DNA of 13,342 nt from an uncultured Lachnoclostridium sp. (GCA_958425285.1 CATZVV010000024.1:1-13342); one strand, 5' to 3'; shown: positions 1 through 9,029, counted from the stretch's first letter. A program made the numbers and translations. The notes: generated by a model not told the origin, from the sequence alone.

Positions 1-1831
1 TTTAGAACAAAATGAGATTGCTATGCTTAAGAGTCGTGGGTCCAGTAAAGGGCATAATTTAACCATTTATCTCTTGCAGTAATCCATTCTTTCGGGGGTT
101 AGTCTGCTCATTGGTCTGCCGCTTGGTATATTCCTCTGTAAAGCTCTTGGCTCGACAAATGGTTTTTTAGAATTTATTCAAAGGAAAGCGTTACATGTAT
201 CAATTAACTTTGAAGTTCTTCTTTATGCACTGGGAGCAGTAACAATATCTGTTGCTTTTATGGTGCTTCCTGTATTTCGGGATGCCAATGTTACAATTGT
301 AAATTATAAACAAAAGAAGAATAGAAAAGGGAAGAATCTGATTCATAGAGCATATTTGGATGTGATTTTATTACTTGTTTCGCTCTATGGTTTATATTCA
401 TTTTCGGATCGAACGGATGCTTTAACGGCACAGATGCTGCAGGGAGGTGCCCTTGATCCATTTTTATTTATTTGTTCTTCTCTTTTTATTATTAGTGCGA
501 GTCTGGTAGCTTTGCGCATTCAGCCATTGCTTGTTAAGCTTGTTTATCTGGTTGGGAAACGGGCATGGAAACCGGCCTTTTTTGCTTCCTTTTTGCAGAT
601 TATAAGAACAAAGGGAAAGCAAAGCTTTATGATGGTATTTCTAATGCTTACGGTATCACTTGGTATTTTTAATGCAACTGTAGCCCGGACAATTTTGTCC
701 AATTCAGAGAAGGGGATTCGTTATGCAACAGGTGCTGATTTAGTTTTACAGGAAGTGTGGGAGGACAATTCCATCTATTTAGAGGGAAATCCCAATCTTG
801 AATTGACTTATACAGAGCCGGATTTTAGTATTTATGAAACAATGGATGGCGTAGAGCATGCTACAAAGGTATATCGTGAGGATGAAATTGGTGTATCGGA
901 GGCCAGTGATGCAAAGAGTTCCCTTATGGCAATTGATACAAAGAATTTTGGTGAAACAATCAATATGCAGGAGGATTTGCTTCCGGTACATATTAATAAT
1001 TATTTGAATTCTGTCGGCAGTCTTGCAGATGCAGTCTTATTGTCAGAAAATTATCATGATAAATATAATATTCAGATTGGAGATACGATTTCAATATCGA
1101 ACAGTAAGGGAAAAGAATTTTCTGCACTTGTATATGGCTTTTTTGATTATTGGCCTGGGTATATTCCAAAGTCACACACCCTTAATGAAGAAGGCGTGAT
1201 GGCAACGAATGATAACTTCCTTATTGTAGCAAATTTGGCTAAAGTACAGGCGGTCTTTGGTACAAGTCCATATGAAGTTTGGATTAAGACAAATGAGTCC
1301 TCACAGTTTATTTATGAATATGCAGAAAAAAATAATATTGAGTATACAGAATTTGAAGATGTTGCATCTCTGCTTGTGGATGTGAGAAATGATGCGTTAT
1401 TTCAGGGAACGAATGGAATTTTAACGATGAGTTTTATTATTATTTTGATCTTGTGCTGTACCGGATTTTTAATATACTGGATTTTATCCATTCGTCAGAG
1501 AGAACTTCTGTTTGGTGTGTTCCGTGCTATGGGAATGACAAAGAAAGAGGTTATTAAAATGCTTATTAATGAGCAGATTTTTAGTTCCGGCCTGTCAATT
1601 CTAATAGGCACCGGATTGGGGCTGCTGGCTTCTAAATTATTTGTCCCGTTAGTTCAGATTTTTTATGCGTCAACAGAACAGGCAATTCCTCTTGAGGTGG
1701 TAAGAGAAACAGTAGATATGGTACGATTGTTCTGTGTCATTGGACTTGTTATTGTTGTCTGTATGATTGTTCTCGGTATGCTGATTTCAAAGATCCGGAT
1801 TTCTCAGGCACTTAAATTAGGGGAGGATTAA
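1..1831 (+). pseudogene. FtsX/MacB-type ABC transporter permease, 5'-partial and interrupted by an in-frame stop
   Basis: The frame is open from position 2, hits TAA at 80-82, and then stays open to the TAA at 1829-1831. The first ATG after the stop is at 260 and has no convincing ribosome binding site. The fragment holds the end of a first FtsX domain (motif EIAMLKSRG, as in the coupling helix region), hydrophobic segments around nt 360-560 and 600-690, an extracellular region at about nt 700-1400, and a second FtsX domain (nt 1420-1820) with RELLFGVFRAMGMTKKEV followed by three membrane helices. It would form the membrane channel or mechanotransmission part of an ABC system with the two ATPases directly downstream. 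Aligning the two FtsX halves puts the stop opposite a Gln codon of the second half, so CAA to TAA is the simplest explanation. No other lesion is visible, so the break is recent or a sequence error. A full-length protein would be much longer, as its start lies outside the window. Confidence 0.85.
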
Positions 1832-1833
1832 CG

Positions 1834-2529
1834 ATGGAATATATGATTGAAACGAAGCACGTTAGTCAGGCTTTTATGGCAGCCGGCGGAGAAGAATTTT
1901 ATGCATTGAAAGATATTAATATAAAAATTCCGGAAGGAAAGCTGACTATTTTGCGAGGACGTTCCGGTTCCGGCAAGACAACATTGATGAACATACTCGG
2001 GGCATTGGATAAGCCAAAAGAGGGAAATGTTTTTCTGGAGGGTAAGGAAATTGAAAATTTAAAAGAGTCTGAACAGGAAATGATTCGAAAAAAAGATATT
2101 GGTTTTGTTTTTCAGTCAGTTGCCTTGATTCCCATGATGACGGCATATGAAAATGTTGAGTTTGCTCTTCGCCTGGCAGATTATAAAGGGGATCGGCGGA
2201 AACGTGCGACAGAGTGTTTGAAACTAGTTGGTCTTCATCAGAGGATGCATCATTTGCCACAGGAATTATCCGGCGGCGAGCAGCAGAGAGTGGCAATTGC
2301 AAGAGCGATTGTTCATAAGCCTAAGGTGGTTTTTGCGGATGAGCCTACAGCAGAACTGGATACAAATACAGGACTGCAAATCATGAAAATATTCCGTGAA
2401 CTTATTGAAGCAGAAGGTGTAACGATTGTAATGACAACACATGATACGGGATTGATGGATATTGCAGACTGTATTTATCAGCTAGAGGATGGTGAGATTG
2501 TAAATGAAAATGAGACAAAGAAGGTCTGA
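1834..2529 (+). CDS. ABC transporter ATP-binding protein (LolD/MacB-like)
   Basis: This 231-residue protein is a complete nucleotide-binding domain of the family that partners FtsX/MacB-type permeases. Visible motifs are Walker A GRSGSGKT (42-49), Q-loop Gln94, signature LSGGEQQR (145-152), Walker B VVFADE (165-170) and H-loop His203. It is expected to bind and hydrolyse ATP on the cytoplasmic face and drive the permease. The ATG lies 2 nt after the permease stop, with AGGGGAGG (1819-1826) as ribosome binding site, so translation is probably coupled. The next ATPase gene starts inside its 3' end (26-nt overlap). The substrate cannot be read from the sequence. Families of this kind export peptides or lipoproteins or confer antimicrobial-peptide resistance, and none of these can be chosen here. 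Confidence 0.93.
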   Translation: MEYMIETKHVSQAFMAAGGEEFYALKDINIKIPEGKLTILRGRSGSGKTTLMNILGALDKPKEGNVFLEGKEIENLKESEQEMIRKKDIGFVFQSVALIPMMTAYENVEFALRLADYKGDRRKRATECLKLVGLHQRMHHLPQELSGGEQQRVAIARAIVHKPKVVFADEPTAELDTNTGLQIMKIFRELIEAEGVTIVMTTHDTGLMDIADCIYQLEDGEIVNENETKKV

Positions 2530-3472
2530 AAAGAACAGCATAGATGCGGAACAAAATCAGGAAGTGTCGATCGATATTCCAGACGATGTTATGATAGAAT
2601 GTGATAGCCTGGTAAAGATATATAAGACAAAGGATATTGAGGTGTTGGCATTACAGGGGTTAGATCTTACCGTAAAAAAAGGTGAACTAATGGCTATTAT
2701 TGGAAATAGCGGAAGTGGTAAATCTACCTTCCTGAATATGATTGGAGGATTAGACCGACCCTCTGCCGGAAGGTTGTATGTGGATGGAAAAAACCTATTT
2801 CAGTTGGATGATAAGGCTCTTGTTGATTATAAGAGGAGTACGGTAGGGTTTGTATGGCAAAACAATGCCAGAAATCTGCTTCCATATTTATCTGCCTGGG
2901 AAAATGTCATGACGCCTATGCTTTTTACATCTGGTAATGAGAAGGAAAAGAAGGAACGAGCAATTGAATTATTAAAGTTGGTTGGTTTGGAACATCGTAA
3001 GGATTCTGCATTGAGTCAATTATCCGGGGGAGAACAACAAAGGGTTGCCATTGCTATTGCACTTGCCAACAATCCCAAGCTGCTTCTTGCAGATGAACCA
3101 ACCGGCTCGGTGGATCGTAAGACAGCAGATTACATATTAAATATGTTTCGTCGGTTAAATGAGGAGTTAGGAATAACAATTGTAATCGTTACTCATGACA
3201 AGGAACTGGCAAAAAAAGTAAATCGTGTTGTTTCAATACGGGATGGAAAAACAAGTAGTGAGCGTATCATAAAAAGCAATTATCGGAATCGGTTAGAAGA
3301 TTTGGATGTGAATTGGAATGAAGTTGAAACGCAAGATGAGTATGCCGTTCTTGACCGTGCCGGTCGTGTTCAGATTCCATCTGAAATGTTAGAGCAGATA
3401 GGAGTTGAGCACAATAAAATCAAGTTGGAGATCCGGGATGGCAGGATTGTCATAGAAAAGCCTGATTCATAA
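2504..3472 (+). CDS. ABC transporter ATP-binding protein with C-terminal AbrB/SpoVT-like domain
   Basis: This 322-residue protein has a short polar N-terminal extension (1-29), an ABC ATPase domain (about 30-255) and a C-terminal tail. ATPase motifs are Walker A GNSGSGKS (67-74), Q-loop Gln119, signature LSGGEQQR (173-180), Walker B LLLADE (193-198) and His231. Residues about 281-319 read like an AbrB/MazE/SpoVT swapped-hairpin unit (LDRAGRVQIPSEMLEQIGV, then EIRDGRIVIEK). In known proteins this fold is a dimeric DNA-binding or dimerization module. The usual ABC ATPase of this class is about 220-250 residues, so the tail is an addition. The start at 2504 is supported by GGTGAG (2491-2496) and overlaps the upstream ATPase by 26 nt. 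With that ATPase and the permease it probably forms one complex with two different ATPases. Whether the tail binds DNA or simply pairs subunits is unknown. Confidence 0.92.
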   Translation: MKMRQRRSEKNSIDAEQNQEVSIDIPDDVMIECDSLVKIYKTKDIEVLALQGLDLTVKKGELMAIIGNSGSGKSTFLNMIGGLDRPSAGRLYVDGKNLFQLDDKALVDYKRSTVGFVWQNNARNLLPYLSAWENVMTPMLFTSGNEKEKKERAIELLKLVGLEHRKDSALSQLSGGEQQRVAIAIALANNPKLLLADEPTGSVDRKTADYILNMFRRLNEELGITIVIVTHDKELAKKVNRVVSIRDGKTSSERIIKSNYRNRLEDLDVNWNEVETQDEYAVLDRAGRVQIPSEMLEQIGVEHNKIKLEIRDGRIVIEKPDS

Positions 3473-3520
3473 TTTCATTCAGAAAGCAGAATTTATCAAC
3501 AAATAAAAGACAATATATCA

Positions 3521-3550
3521 TTGAAAATAAGTTGAGTTCTGTTTTATACT
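3521..3550 (+). promoter_or_regulatory. Sigma-A-type promoter for the Ig-domain/esterase gene
   Basis: TTGAAA (3521-3526) and TATACT (3545-3550) are separated by 18 nt, about 75 nt upstream of the start codon at 3626. This fits a separate transcription unit, although no terminator is visible after the ABC operon. Confidence 0.55.
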
Positions 3551-3625
3551 GAAGGTAATCCAGCAGATTGTCTATACAGAAATGAAAGTTGTTCAGGATG
3601 TTATTTTATTAAAGGAGGAAGATTT

Positions 3626-3913
3626 ATGTTAAAGAAATTAACAAAAGTATCGTTATGTATGATGCTCATTATGGGAATGGTGTGTTCTGGAATACCGGGG
3701 AGTACATCCATATCAGAGGCTGCAAAGAAAGCAAAGCTCAAAACAAAGAAAGTGACAATGACAGTAGGACAGAAAAAGAAAATTACAATTACCGGAAAGA
3801 AGAAAAAAGCTTCTTACCGTTTTGTTTCATCTTCAAAGGCAAAAGCAACGGTTTCAAAAAGCGGAGTTATTAAAGCAAAGAAAATCGGAAAAGTCACTTT
3901 TACTGTTTGTTAA
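3626..3913 (+). pseudogene. 5' part of a split secreted esterase: signal peptide and Ig-like (BIG2) domain
   Basis: The open stretch encodes 95 residues from the ATG with AAAGGAGG (3611-3618) upstream. It starts with a Sec signal peptide (basic MLKKLTK, hydrophobic core to about 25, probable cleavage after ISEA near residue 32). A lysine-rich BIG2-type Ig-like domain follows (KVTMTVGQKKKITI, then SGVIKAKKIGKVTFTV). The domain is cut by TAA at 3911-3913 before its last strand. The missing strand (KSRNLVKVVVQIKKK) continues in the same frame after the stop, so this is the N-terminal part of one gene with 3914-5017. If translated alone it gives a secreted, incomplete Ig domain. No base is missing or added at the break; one substitution would restore a 463-residue protein. 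Confidence 0.8.
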
Positions 3914-5017
3914 AAATATAAGAAGAAAAGCCGTAATTTAGTAAAGGTTGTGGTTCAGATTAAGAAAAAAACGACAGGTAATAACAATACAATCTCATCG
4001 GCAAGTCCGTCTTCTGCAGCTACCTTGGTACCTAATGTAACGGTAAGTCCAAGTGTAGCACCAAGCGTAGAGCCGAGTATTGTTCCGGGAGCGTCTGAAG
4101 AACCAAATCCGACTGTGGATCCAACACCTACTGTAGAGCCGACGCCAACCATTAAACCAATTGGACCATATGTTGAGGATACTAATATAGATGTTCCTGT
4201 TGGTTTTATGAACCAGAATTCAAGTGTGGCAGGAACGGTAGAGGATATTACTTATGACTCGACTGTTATTACAGAGGGTGCCACAGTGGCAAGAAAGGCA
4301 AAGGTAGTATTACCAAAGGATTATAGCACAGATAAAAAATATCCGGTTGTTTATATGCAGCACGGTATTTTTGGAGATGAAACTTCACTGTATGGAGATA
4401 AGGTACAGAATGTTATTTGGAATGCCATTGCAAATGGTGATGCAGAGGAAATGATTGTTGTATTTCCGAATGCATGTGCAAATGCAGAGGGAAAAGGGGA
4501 AGGTTTTAGTCTTGAACATTATGCTGCCTATAATAATTTTATTAATGATTTAAGAGAATGCCTGATGCCATATATCAACGAACATTATTCTACTTTAACA
4601 GGTCGTGAGAATACAGCAATTTGCGGGTTCTCAATGGGAGGACGTGTCAGTTTACAGATTGGATTTACGATGCAGGATACATTCCGTTACATCGGCGGTT
4701 TCTGCCCGGCATTCGGAATCTTTGAATATGATAATTACGGAGTGCATGAAGACGGATTCTTTACAACGGAGACATTTACGCTTCAAGAGAAGTATATGAA
4801 TGATACATTAGTATTGATTGCAGCCGGACCAAATGATGATATTGTTAGGACTGAGCCAAAGAGATATGCAGATGCATTAGAGGCAAACGGAGTTCCTCAT
4901 ATTTATTATGAGACGCTTGGTGGTGATACAAATAGTGTAGGTGGCGGTGGTCACGAGGCAGCTGTGTATAAACATGGATTGTATAACTTCCTGAGCCGTA
5001 TTTTTCATCTGAAATAA
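3914..5017 (+). pseudogene. 3' part of the split secreted esterase: Pro/Thr linker and CE1-type esterase domain
   Basis: This continues the frame of 3626-3913 after the in-frame TAA. A GTG at 3950 is the first possible restart, but AAAGG lies only 2 nt away and a product from it would lack a signal peptide. Counting from that GTG, it has the end of the Ig domain, a Ser/Pro/Thr linker (about 15-72, with repeats such as PTVDPTPTVEPTPT), then an esterase D/CE1-type alpha/beta hydrolase (about 80-355). The nucleophile elbow is GFSMGG (226-231, Ser228), the likely catalytic His is in GGGGHE (His335), and AAGPNDD near 291-297 probably supplies the Asp. LPKDYSTDKKYPVVYMQHG is the typical family N-terminal core. 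Relatives remove acetyl or feruloyl groups from plant polysaccharides; the substrate here is unknown. The catalytic domain appears intact, so loss of function would come from failed translation or export. A strong terminator follows. Confidence 0.85.
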
Positions 5018-5066
5018 GAACTTTTACTGGAAATGTTGTTTAAGCTAAGAGCATTGTAATTTCTAA

Positions 5067-5107
5067 AAAAGAGTAGATTATATAGTCATATATAGTCTGC
5101 TCTTTTT
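5067..5107 (+). terminator. Rho-independent terminator after the esterase gene
   Basis: An 18-bp stem (5067-5084 with 5089-5106) closes a 4-nt GTCA loop, with two G-U pairs and no bulge, and ends in a T run at 5103-5107. It lies 50 nt after the esterase stop. The A run on the other side means it could also act on the minus strand, but no minus-strand gene is present here. Confidence 0.9.
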
Positions 5108-5176
5108 GTAATGAGAGAGCAAAATTTTTCGTTTTTTTGCGTTTAAGTCGCGAAATGTGTCATTGGAGAAATAAGG

Positions 5177-5204
5177 TTGAAAAAAATTTAATATATGTTA
5201 AGAT
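5177..5204 (+). promoter_or_regulatory. Possible promoter for the subtilase gene
   Basis: TTGAAA (5177-5182) and TAAGAT (5199-5204) are separated by 16 nt in a very AT-rich stretch between the terminator at 5067-5107 and the gene start at 5275. The terminator implies that a promoter must lie here. The exact -10 is uncertain because several TATATT-like hexamers are nearby. Confidence 0.35.
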
Positions 5205-5274
5205 ATATTTTAAATCTAAGTGTTATATATTATGACAATTAAATCACGCTAAAGAGATAATGGAGGGGGAAACA

Positions 5275-7638
5275 ATGAGAAAGAGAATTTTGTCAACAAT
5301 TTTACTATTTGCAATGCTGTTTTGTTTAGTGGGTGAAGCAGCACAGGCAAAGATATTGGTGAAAAAGGAAGAAACAGGTAGTTTGCAGACAGAGAGGGCA
5401 AGGGAGTATATTGTTAAATGCAGAACAAAGGCTAACCTTAAAGAAGTGAAGAGGAGATTACATAAAACGGATGATGTATTTGTTAATCACAAGAAAGCCG
5501 ACGAGCAATATCTTGAAAGTGAAAACTCAGTAGTAGCCACATTGACAAAGGAAGAGGCAGAAGAGATTGAAACAAAGTATGATTGTCAAGTAGAGGAAGA
5601 TTATCAAGTTACAGGCTCGGAAGTGGTTCAAGGAACAGAGATTAAAGTTGATGCAGAGGCATTGAAAGAAAAGCCGCAAGCAGAATATTCGGATGACCCA
5701 GGTAAATTTATTCCTTCTAAAGGTATGAAATCAAGGAAACATGAAGTATTGCCATGGAATATCGAATGTGTGGCCGGAGATCCATATGATAATGGAAAAA
5801 ATGCAAAGGGTGTTAAGATTGCAGTAATTGATTCGGGCATTGATGTACATGATGATTTAAATACAAAAGGGTGGGTAGACTTTTCAGACAAAGTAAATGG
5901 ATATAAGCCGGTGGATAATAATGGGCATGGCACAGAGGTTGCAGGAGTAATTGGAGCACGGCTAAATGGGTCAGGTATAAGAGGAATTGCCAGTCAGGCG
6001 GAATTATATTCCGTTAAAGTGTTGAATAAAAAAAACACAGCATCCGTTAGTTTAATTATTAAAGCGTTGGATTGGTGTATTCAAAACGATATTGATATTA
6101 TTAACATGAGTTTTGGAACGGATTGTTATTCTGAAATACTTGAAGATAAGATAAAGCAAGCCTATAATCATGGCATATTAATGGTTGCGGCAGCAGGAAA
6201 TGAAGGAAATATCCAATATCCTGCAAAGTTTCCGGAAGTAATCTCAGTGGGGAGTGTAAATCAGAAACTTGAAGCTGCAGATTCAATGAAGACTTTGGAG
6301 CCTGTGGATTTGGTAGCGCCGGGTGAGGCGGCACAAACATTGGGTTATCTTGGTTCTTATGAGATTGTAGATGGAACGAGCATTGCCAGTGCCCATGTTA
6401 CAGGAGTGGCAGCATTGCTTAAAGGGAAATATAAAAAGTTGACGAATCAAGAACTTAGAAAAGTATTGTTCTGTTCAGCAGTTTCATTGCCAAATGATAC
6501 AGAAAAGTGTTATGAGTATGGTTTGGTAAATTATCAAAATGCTGAAAAAGCAATGAAAGAAGGCATATATATTGATTTTGATGAATATTCAGATAGGGTA
6601 GATAATAAGTGCAATAAAGAGATAATAAAATGCTCAGAGAATGATTCCTTTGTTAATGGTTCATGGAGTAAAAGGGAATGGCAGAAAATCGAAAGAACGG
6701 AAGGAACAGGACATTCTACCATCATTGATAATATGCCAACATCTTATTTTTCGAGAGGAACGAATGGAAATTATACGCTACAAGTGCATAATCGTTGGAT
6801 TGTAGCAGATACAATCTTTCGTGTGGATGATATAGAGTCTTTAAGTGCGGGAAATAAAACATCACCGTATCACGCTAAAACTAAGTTTAGTTTATCAGAG
6901 ATTAAGTGGACGCAGTTAGCATTTTTGTATGAATTGTCCAGGCGGAGGCTTATGCTAAACAGTCAATTGGATTTGAATTCTGCAAACTATACGGCATCAG
7001 ATTCTTACTATGGTGTACAAATTGGTTTGTCATTAAAGAGAAGGATTGTGAATGATATGAAAGTTATGTACAACAATCTGAAAAGTTATTATGCTTCCAA
7101 GGGGATAGGAATTAGTATGGATACAGCCGTTCAGCGCGGTTATATGGTATTGGGAGTATATCTGCACTTATTACAAGATACATATTGCCACAGAGCCGGA
7201 ATAACATGGGAGACATTGTGTGCCAATAGTTCAGGTACAGTATGTTATGGGTATGATGCATTTGGCCAAACGTGTAGTGACAGCAGGATAAATGGCACAA
7301 ATTTAAGCGGAAATGAGTATTCGAAGTATTGGGATTGTGTCGATTATATTAAACGATATAATCGATTGCCTATTATCAGATTAAAAGATAAATTGCCTGA
7401 AAAAATAAAACAGATAATAGTTAATGGGGTTACTTACAATGGAATTAGCAGGGCACAAGCATATGAAGATAATCCATTTTTTATATCAAATCGATTTGCG
7501 GCATCCTATGACGTGACGAAATCGATGATTAATTATATGATGGGCGATACAAATAAATCAGCAAAGGAAAGTATATTTTATGACTATAGTAGTTGGGGTG
7601 TAGTACTTAGTGAATGGAAAGAACCAGAAGGTTGGTAG
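5275..7638 (+). CDS. Secreted subtilisin-family (S8) serine protease with long C-terminal extension
   Basis: The protein has 787 residues from the ATG at 5275, chosen over the ATG at 5260 because GGAGGGGG (5262-5269) sits 5 nt before it and the product then starts with a clean signal peptide (MRKRIL..., cleavage near AQA, residue 25). Residues about 44-115 look like an I9-type propeptide. The peptidase domain (about 165-420) shows the full triad: Asp186 (AVIDSGID), His218 (NNGHGTEVAG) and Ser369 (DGTSIASAHVTG), plus the oxyanion Asn309 (AAAGNEGN). An active extracellular protease is therefore likely. Residues about 440-787 are an extension I do not recognise in full. It contains LHLLQDTYCHR (His631, Asp635, His639), resembling metal-ligand motifs of zinc-dependent phospholipase C-like folds. 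No LPXTG or S-layer anchor is visible. It lies in a run of exported proteins. Confidence 0.92.
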   Translation: MRKRILSTILLFAMLFCLVGEAAQAKILVKKEETGSLQTERAREYIVKCRTKANLKEVKRRLHKTDDVFVNHKKADEQYLESENSVVATLTKEEAEEIETKYDCQVEEDYQVTGSEVVQGTEIKVDAEALKEKPQAEYSDDPGKFIPSKGMKSRKHEVLPWNIECVAGDPYDNGKNAKGVKIAVIDSGIDVHDDLNTKGWVDFSDKVNGYKPVDNNGHGTEVAGVIGARLNGSGIRGIASQAELYSVKVLNKKNTASVSLIIKALDWCIQNDIDIINMSFGTDCYSEILEDKIKQAYNHGILMVAAAGNEGNIQYPAKFPEVISVGSVNQKLEAADSMKTLEPVDLVAPGEAAQTLGYLGSYEIVDGTSIASAHVTGVAALLKGKYKKLTNQELRKVLFCSAVSLPNDTEKCYEYGLVNYQNAEKAMKEGIYIDFDEYSDRVDNKCNKEIIKCSENDSFVNGSWSKREWQKIERTEGTGHSTIIDNMPTSYFSRGTNGNYTLQVHNRWIVADTIFRVDDIESLSAGNKTSPYHAKTKFSLSEIKWTQLAFLYELSRRRLMLNSQLDLNSANYTASDSYYGVQIGLSLKRRIVNDMKVMYNNLKSYYASKGIGISMDTAVQRGYMVLGVYLHLLQDTYCHRAGITWETLCANSSGTVCYGYDAFGQTCSDSRINGTNLSGNEYSKYWDCVDYIKRYNRLPIIRLKDKLPEKIKQIIVNGVTYNGISRAQAYEDNPFFISNRFAASYDVTKSMINYMMGDTNKSAKESIFYDYSSWGVVLSEWKEPEGW

Positions 7639-7731
7639 AGATGAGGGAATAGATGCAATTAGGTTAAGTAAAAGTGAATGCTGACATTTATATTATGAGA
7701 ATGCCGGTTCATCTAAAAAGGGAGGATGTAT

Positions 7732-8967
7732 ATGAAGAAAGAAATAAAGTGGCTAAGAGGTGTATGGGTACGGATTTCTATGGTTGTGATTGCTTTTTTA
7801 TTTTTATGTATGCAGGAGGGGCGCATAGAAGCGCAGGAGCAGACGCCATCACCAAACATGGTGATTCCACAGACATCTGATGTGGCAGGTGAAGGAACAG
7901 GCAGCTATGGAAATTATGAGTATCAGATTGTGAGCGAGGCGAGGAAAAGTATTGCGATCACAAAGATAAAAAATTACGGTGAGACAGTAGTTGTTCCGGC
8001 AAAGCTGAATGGTTATACCGTAGAATATCTTGGAGATATAAGAAATACAGAAGATTATTACATAGCAAATAGAGAGGAACTGCATGTATTTGCGAAATCG
8101 GATCGGACTGTGAAAAAACTTATATTGTCTGAAGGAATTAGGAATATTGGTGAGTCTGCCTGCGAAGAGATGCTTGCCCTGCAGGAAGTGATATTACCAA
8201 AAAGTCTTTTTATAATTAATGATTGTAGTTTTGTAGGCTGTAAGGCTTTGAAAAAAATAGAATTGCCGGAGAACTTGCATTCTATAGGGGATAGTGCTTT
8301 TTATGGTTGTGTTCTTTTAAAAAACTGGGATTTGCCTTCCGGTCTTGAATATACAGGTCATGGCTGTTTTGATATGATTAAGCTGGATACGATTATTGTT
8401 CGTGGAGACATTTCTGGTGAGTTTACCAATACTTATAATGTGAAGAAAATGATCTTTTGCGGAAAACGAGACTATATCGTAGATTTGAACTGGAACGGTG
8501 TCTATAAGGTCATCTGCCGACCGCAGGTAAAGTCTATTTCATGTTGGGGATCGGCAAGAAAAGTCTATATTCAGGGAAAGAAAACACGAATTATAGATGA
8601 AAAAAATCCCAAATATCAAGTTTTTACTGTTGCAGGCGCCGCCTGTATGAAAGGTGCCAAGAATTGGGGATTGGACGTTACCGTGTGCAAACTGCCCAAA
8701 CTGAAAGTTACCAGTATTAAGAAAAATGGGAAAAATATGTATATTTGGAATGGGGGAAAGGCAGTTATAAAAAAATACTCTTATCCGGGAAGCAGAAAAG
8801 CGAAGCTGCGCTCGACAAAGAAACGCTCGCTCGTATACGAGATTTCCTTTAAGCAAAAGGGCAAGAAAACTTATGAGACGGTAAAGACGATAAAAAATAC
8901 GAAATGGTTTACAAAGAAAAAAGGGAAGGTACGGGTGACAGCGATGGCGAAGAACTATTGGCCGTAA
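7732..8967 (+). CDS. Secreted BspA-like leucine-rich-repeat protein
   Basis: The protein has 411 residues from ATG 7732, preferred over ATG 7726 because GGGAGG (7720-7725) abuts 7726 but is 6 nt from 7732. A signal peptide (WLRGVWVRISMVVIAFLFL) has probable cleavage after IEA (residue 34). Residues about 120-225 carry BspA/LRR_5-type repeats with the pattern LxxIxLPxxLxxIGxxAFxGC: LILSEGIRNIGESACEEM, VILPKSLFIINDCSFVGC, IELPENLHSIGDSAFYGC. Further degenerate strands run to about 290. The C-terminal 90 residues are strongly lysine-rich and fibronectin-III-like (YETVKTIKN...KGKVRVTAMAKN). Such proteins are usually surface or secreted binding proteins; no ligand can be named. It begins 93 nt after the protease gene with no clear terminator between, so cotranscription is possible. 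The C-terminus (NYWP) is somewhat short for a complete FN3 unit. Confidence 0.85.
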   Translation: MKKEIKWLRGVWVRISMVVIAFLFLCMQEGRIEAQEQTPSPNMVIPQTSDVAGEGTGSYGNYEYQIVSEARKSIAITKIKNYGETVVVPAKLNGYTVEYLGDIRNTEDYYIANREELHVFAKSDRTVKKLILSEGIRNIGESACEEMLALQEVILPKSLFIINDCSFVGCKALKKIELPENLHSIGDSAFYGCVLLKNWDLPSGLEYTGHGCFDMIKLDTIIVRGDISGEFTNTYNVKKMIFCGKRDYIVDLNWNGVYKVICRPQVKSISCWGSARKVYIQGKKTRIIDEKNPKYQVFTVAGAACMKGAKNWGLDVTVCKLPKLKVTSIKKNGKNMYIWNGGKAVIKKYSYPGSRKAKLRSTKKRSLVYEISFKQKGKKTYETVKTIKNTKWFTKKKGKVRVTAMAKNYWP

Positions 8968-9029
8968 AGAAAGTTTTCGCAAGGAAAGTTAATTCAGATT
9001 ACTGAAATTAGCGATAGAGAGATATTAGT

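Noticed and set aside
1946..2302. 118-codon minus-strand open frame inside the first ABC ATPase
   Set aside because: It is fully antisense to conserved Walker and signature motifs and has no independent support.
80..3913. TAA reassigned as a sense codon, which would explain both in-frame stops
   Set aside because: Other genes in the window end properly at TAA (for example at 5015-5017 just before a terminator, and hydG at 12836-12838), so TAA is a normal stop here.
8539..8982. 147-codon minus-strand open frame opposite the LRR protein's C-terminus
   Set aside because: Its Phe- and Leu-rich product is what the antisense of Lys-rich codons gives; no ribosome binding site or recognisable domain.
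8968..9029. Terminator after the LRR protein gene
   Set aside because: Only a 5-bp TTCAG/CTGAA hairpin is present and no T run follows.
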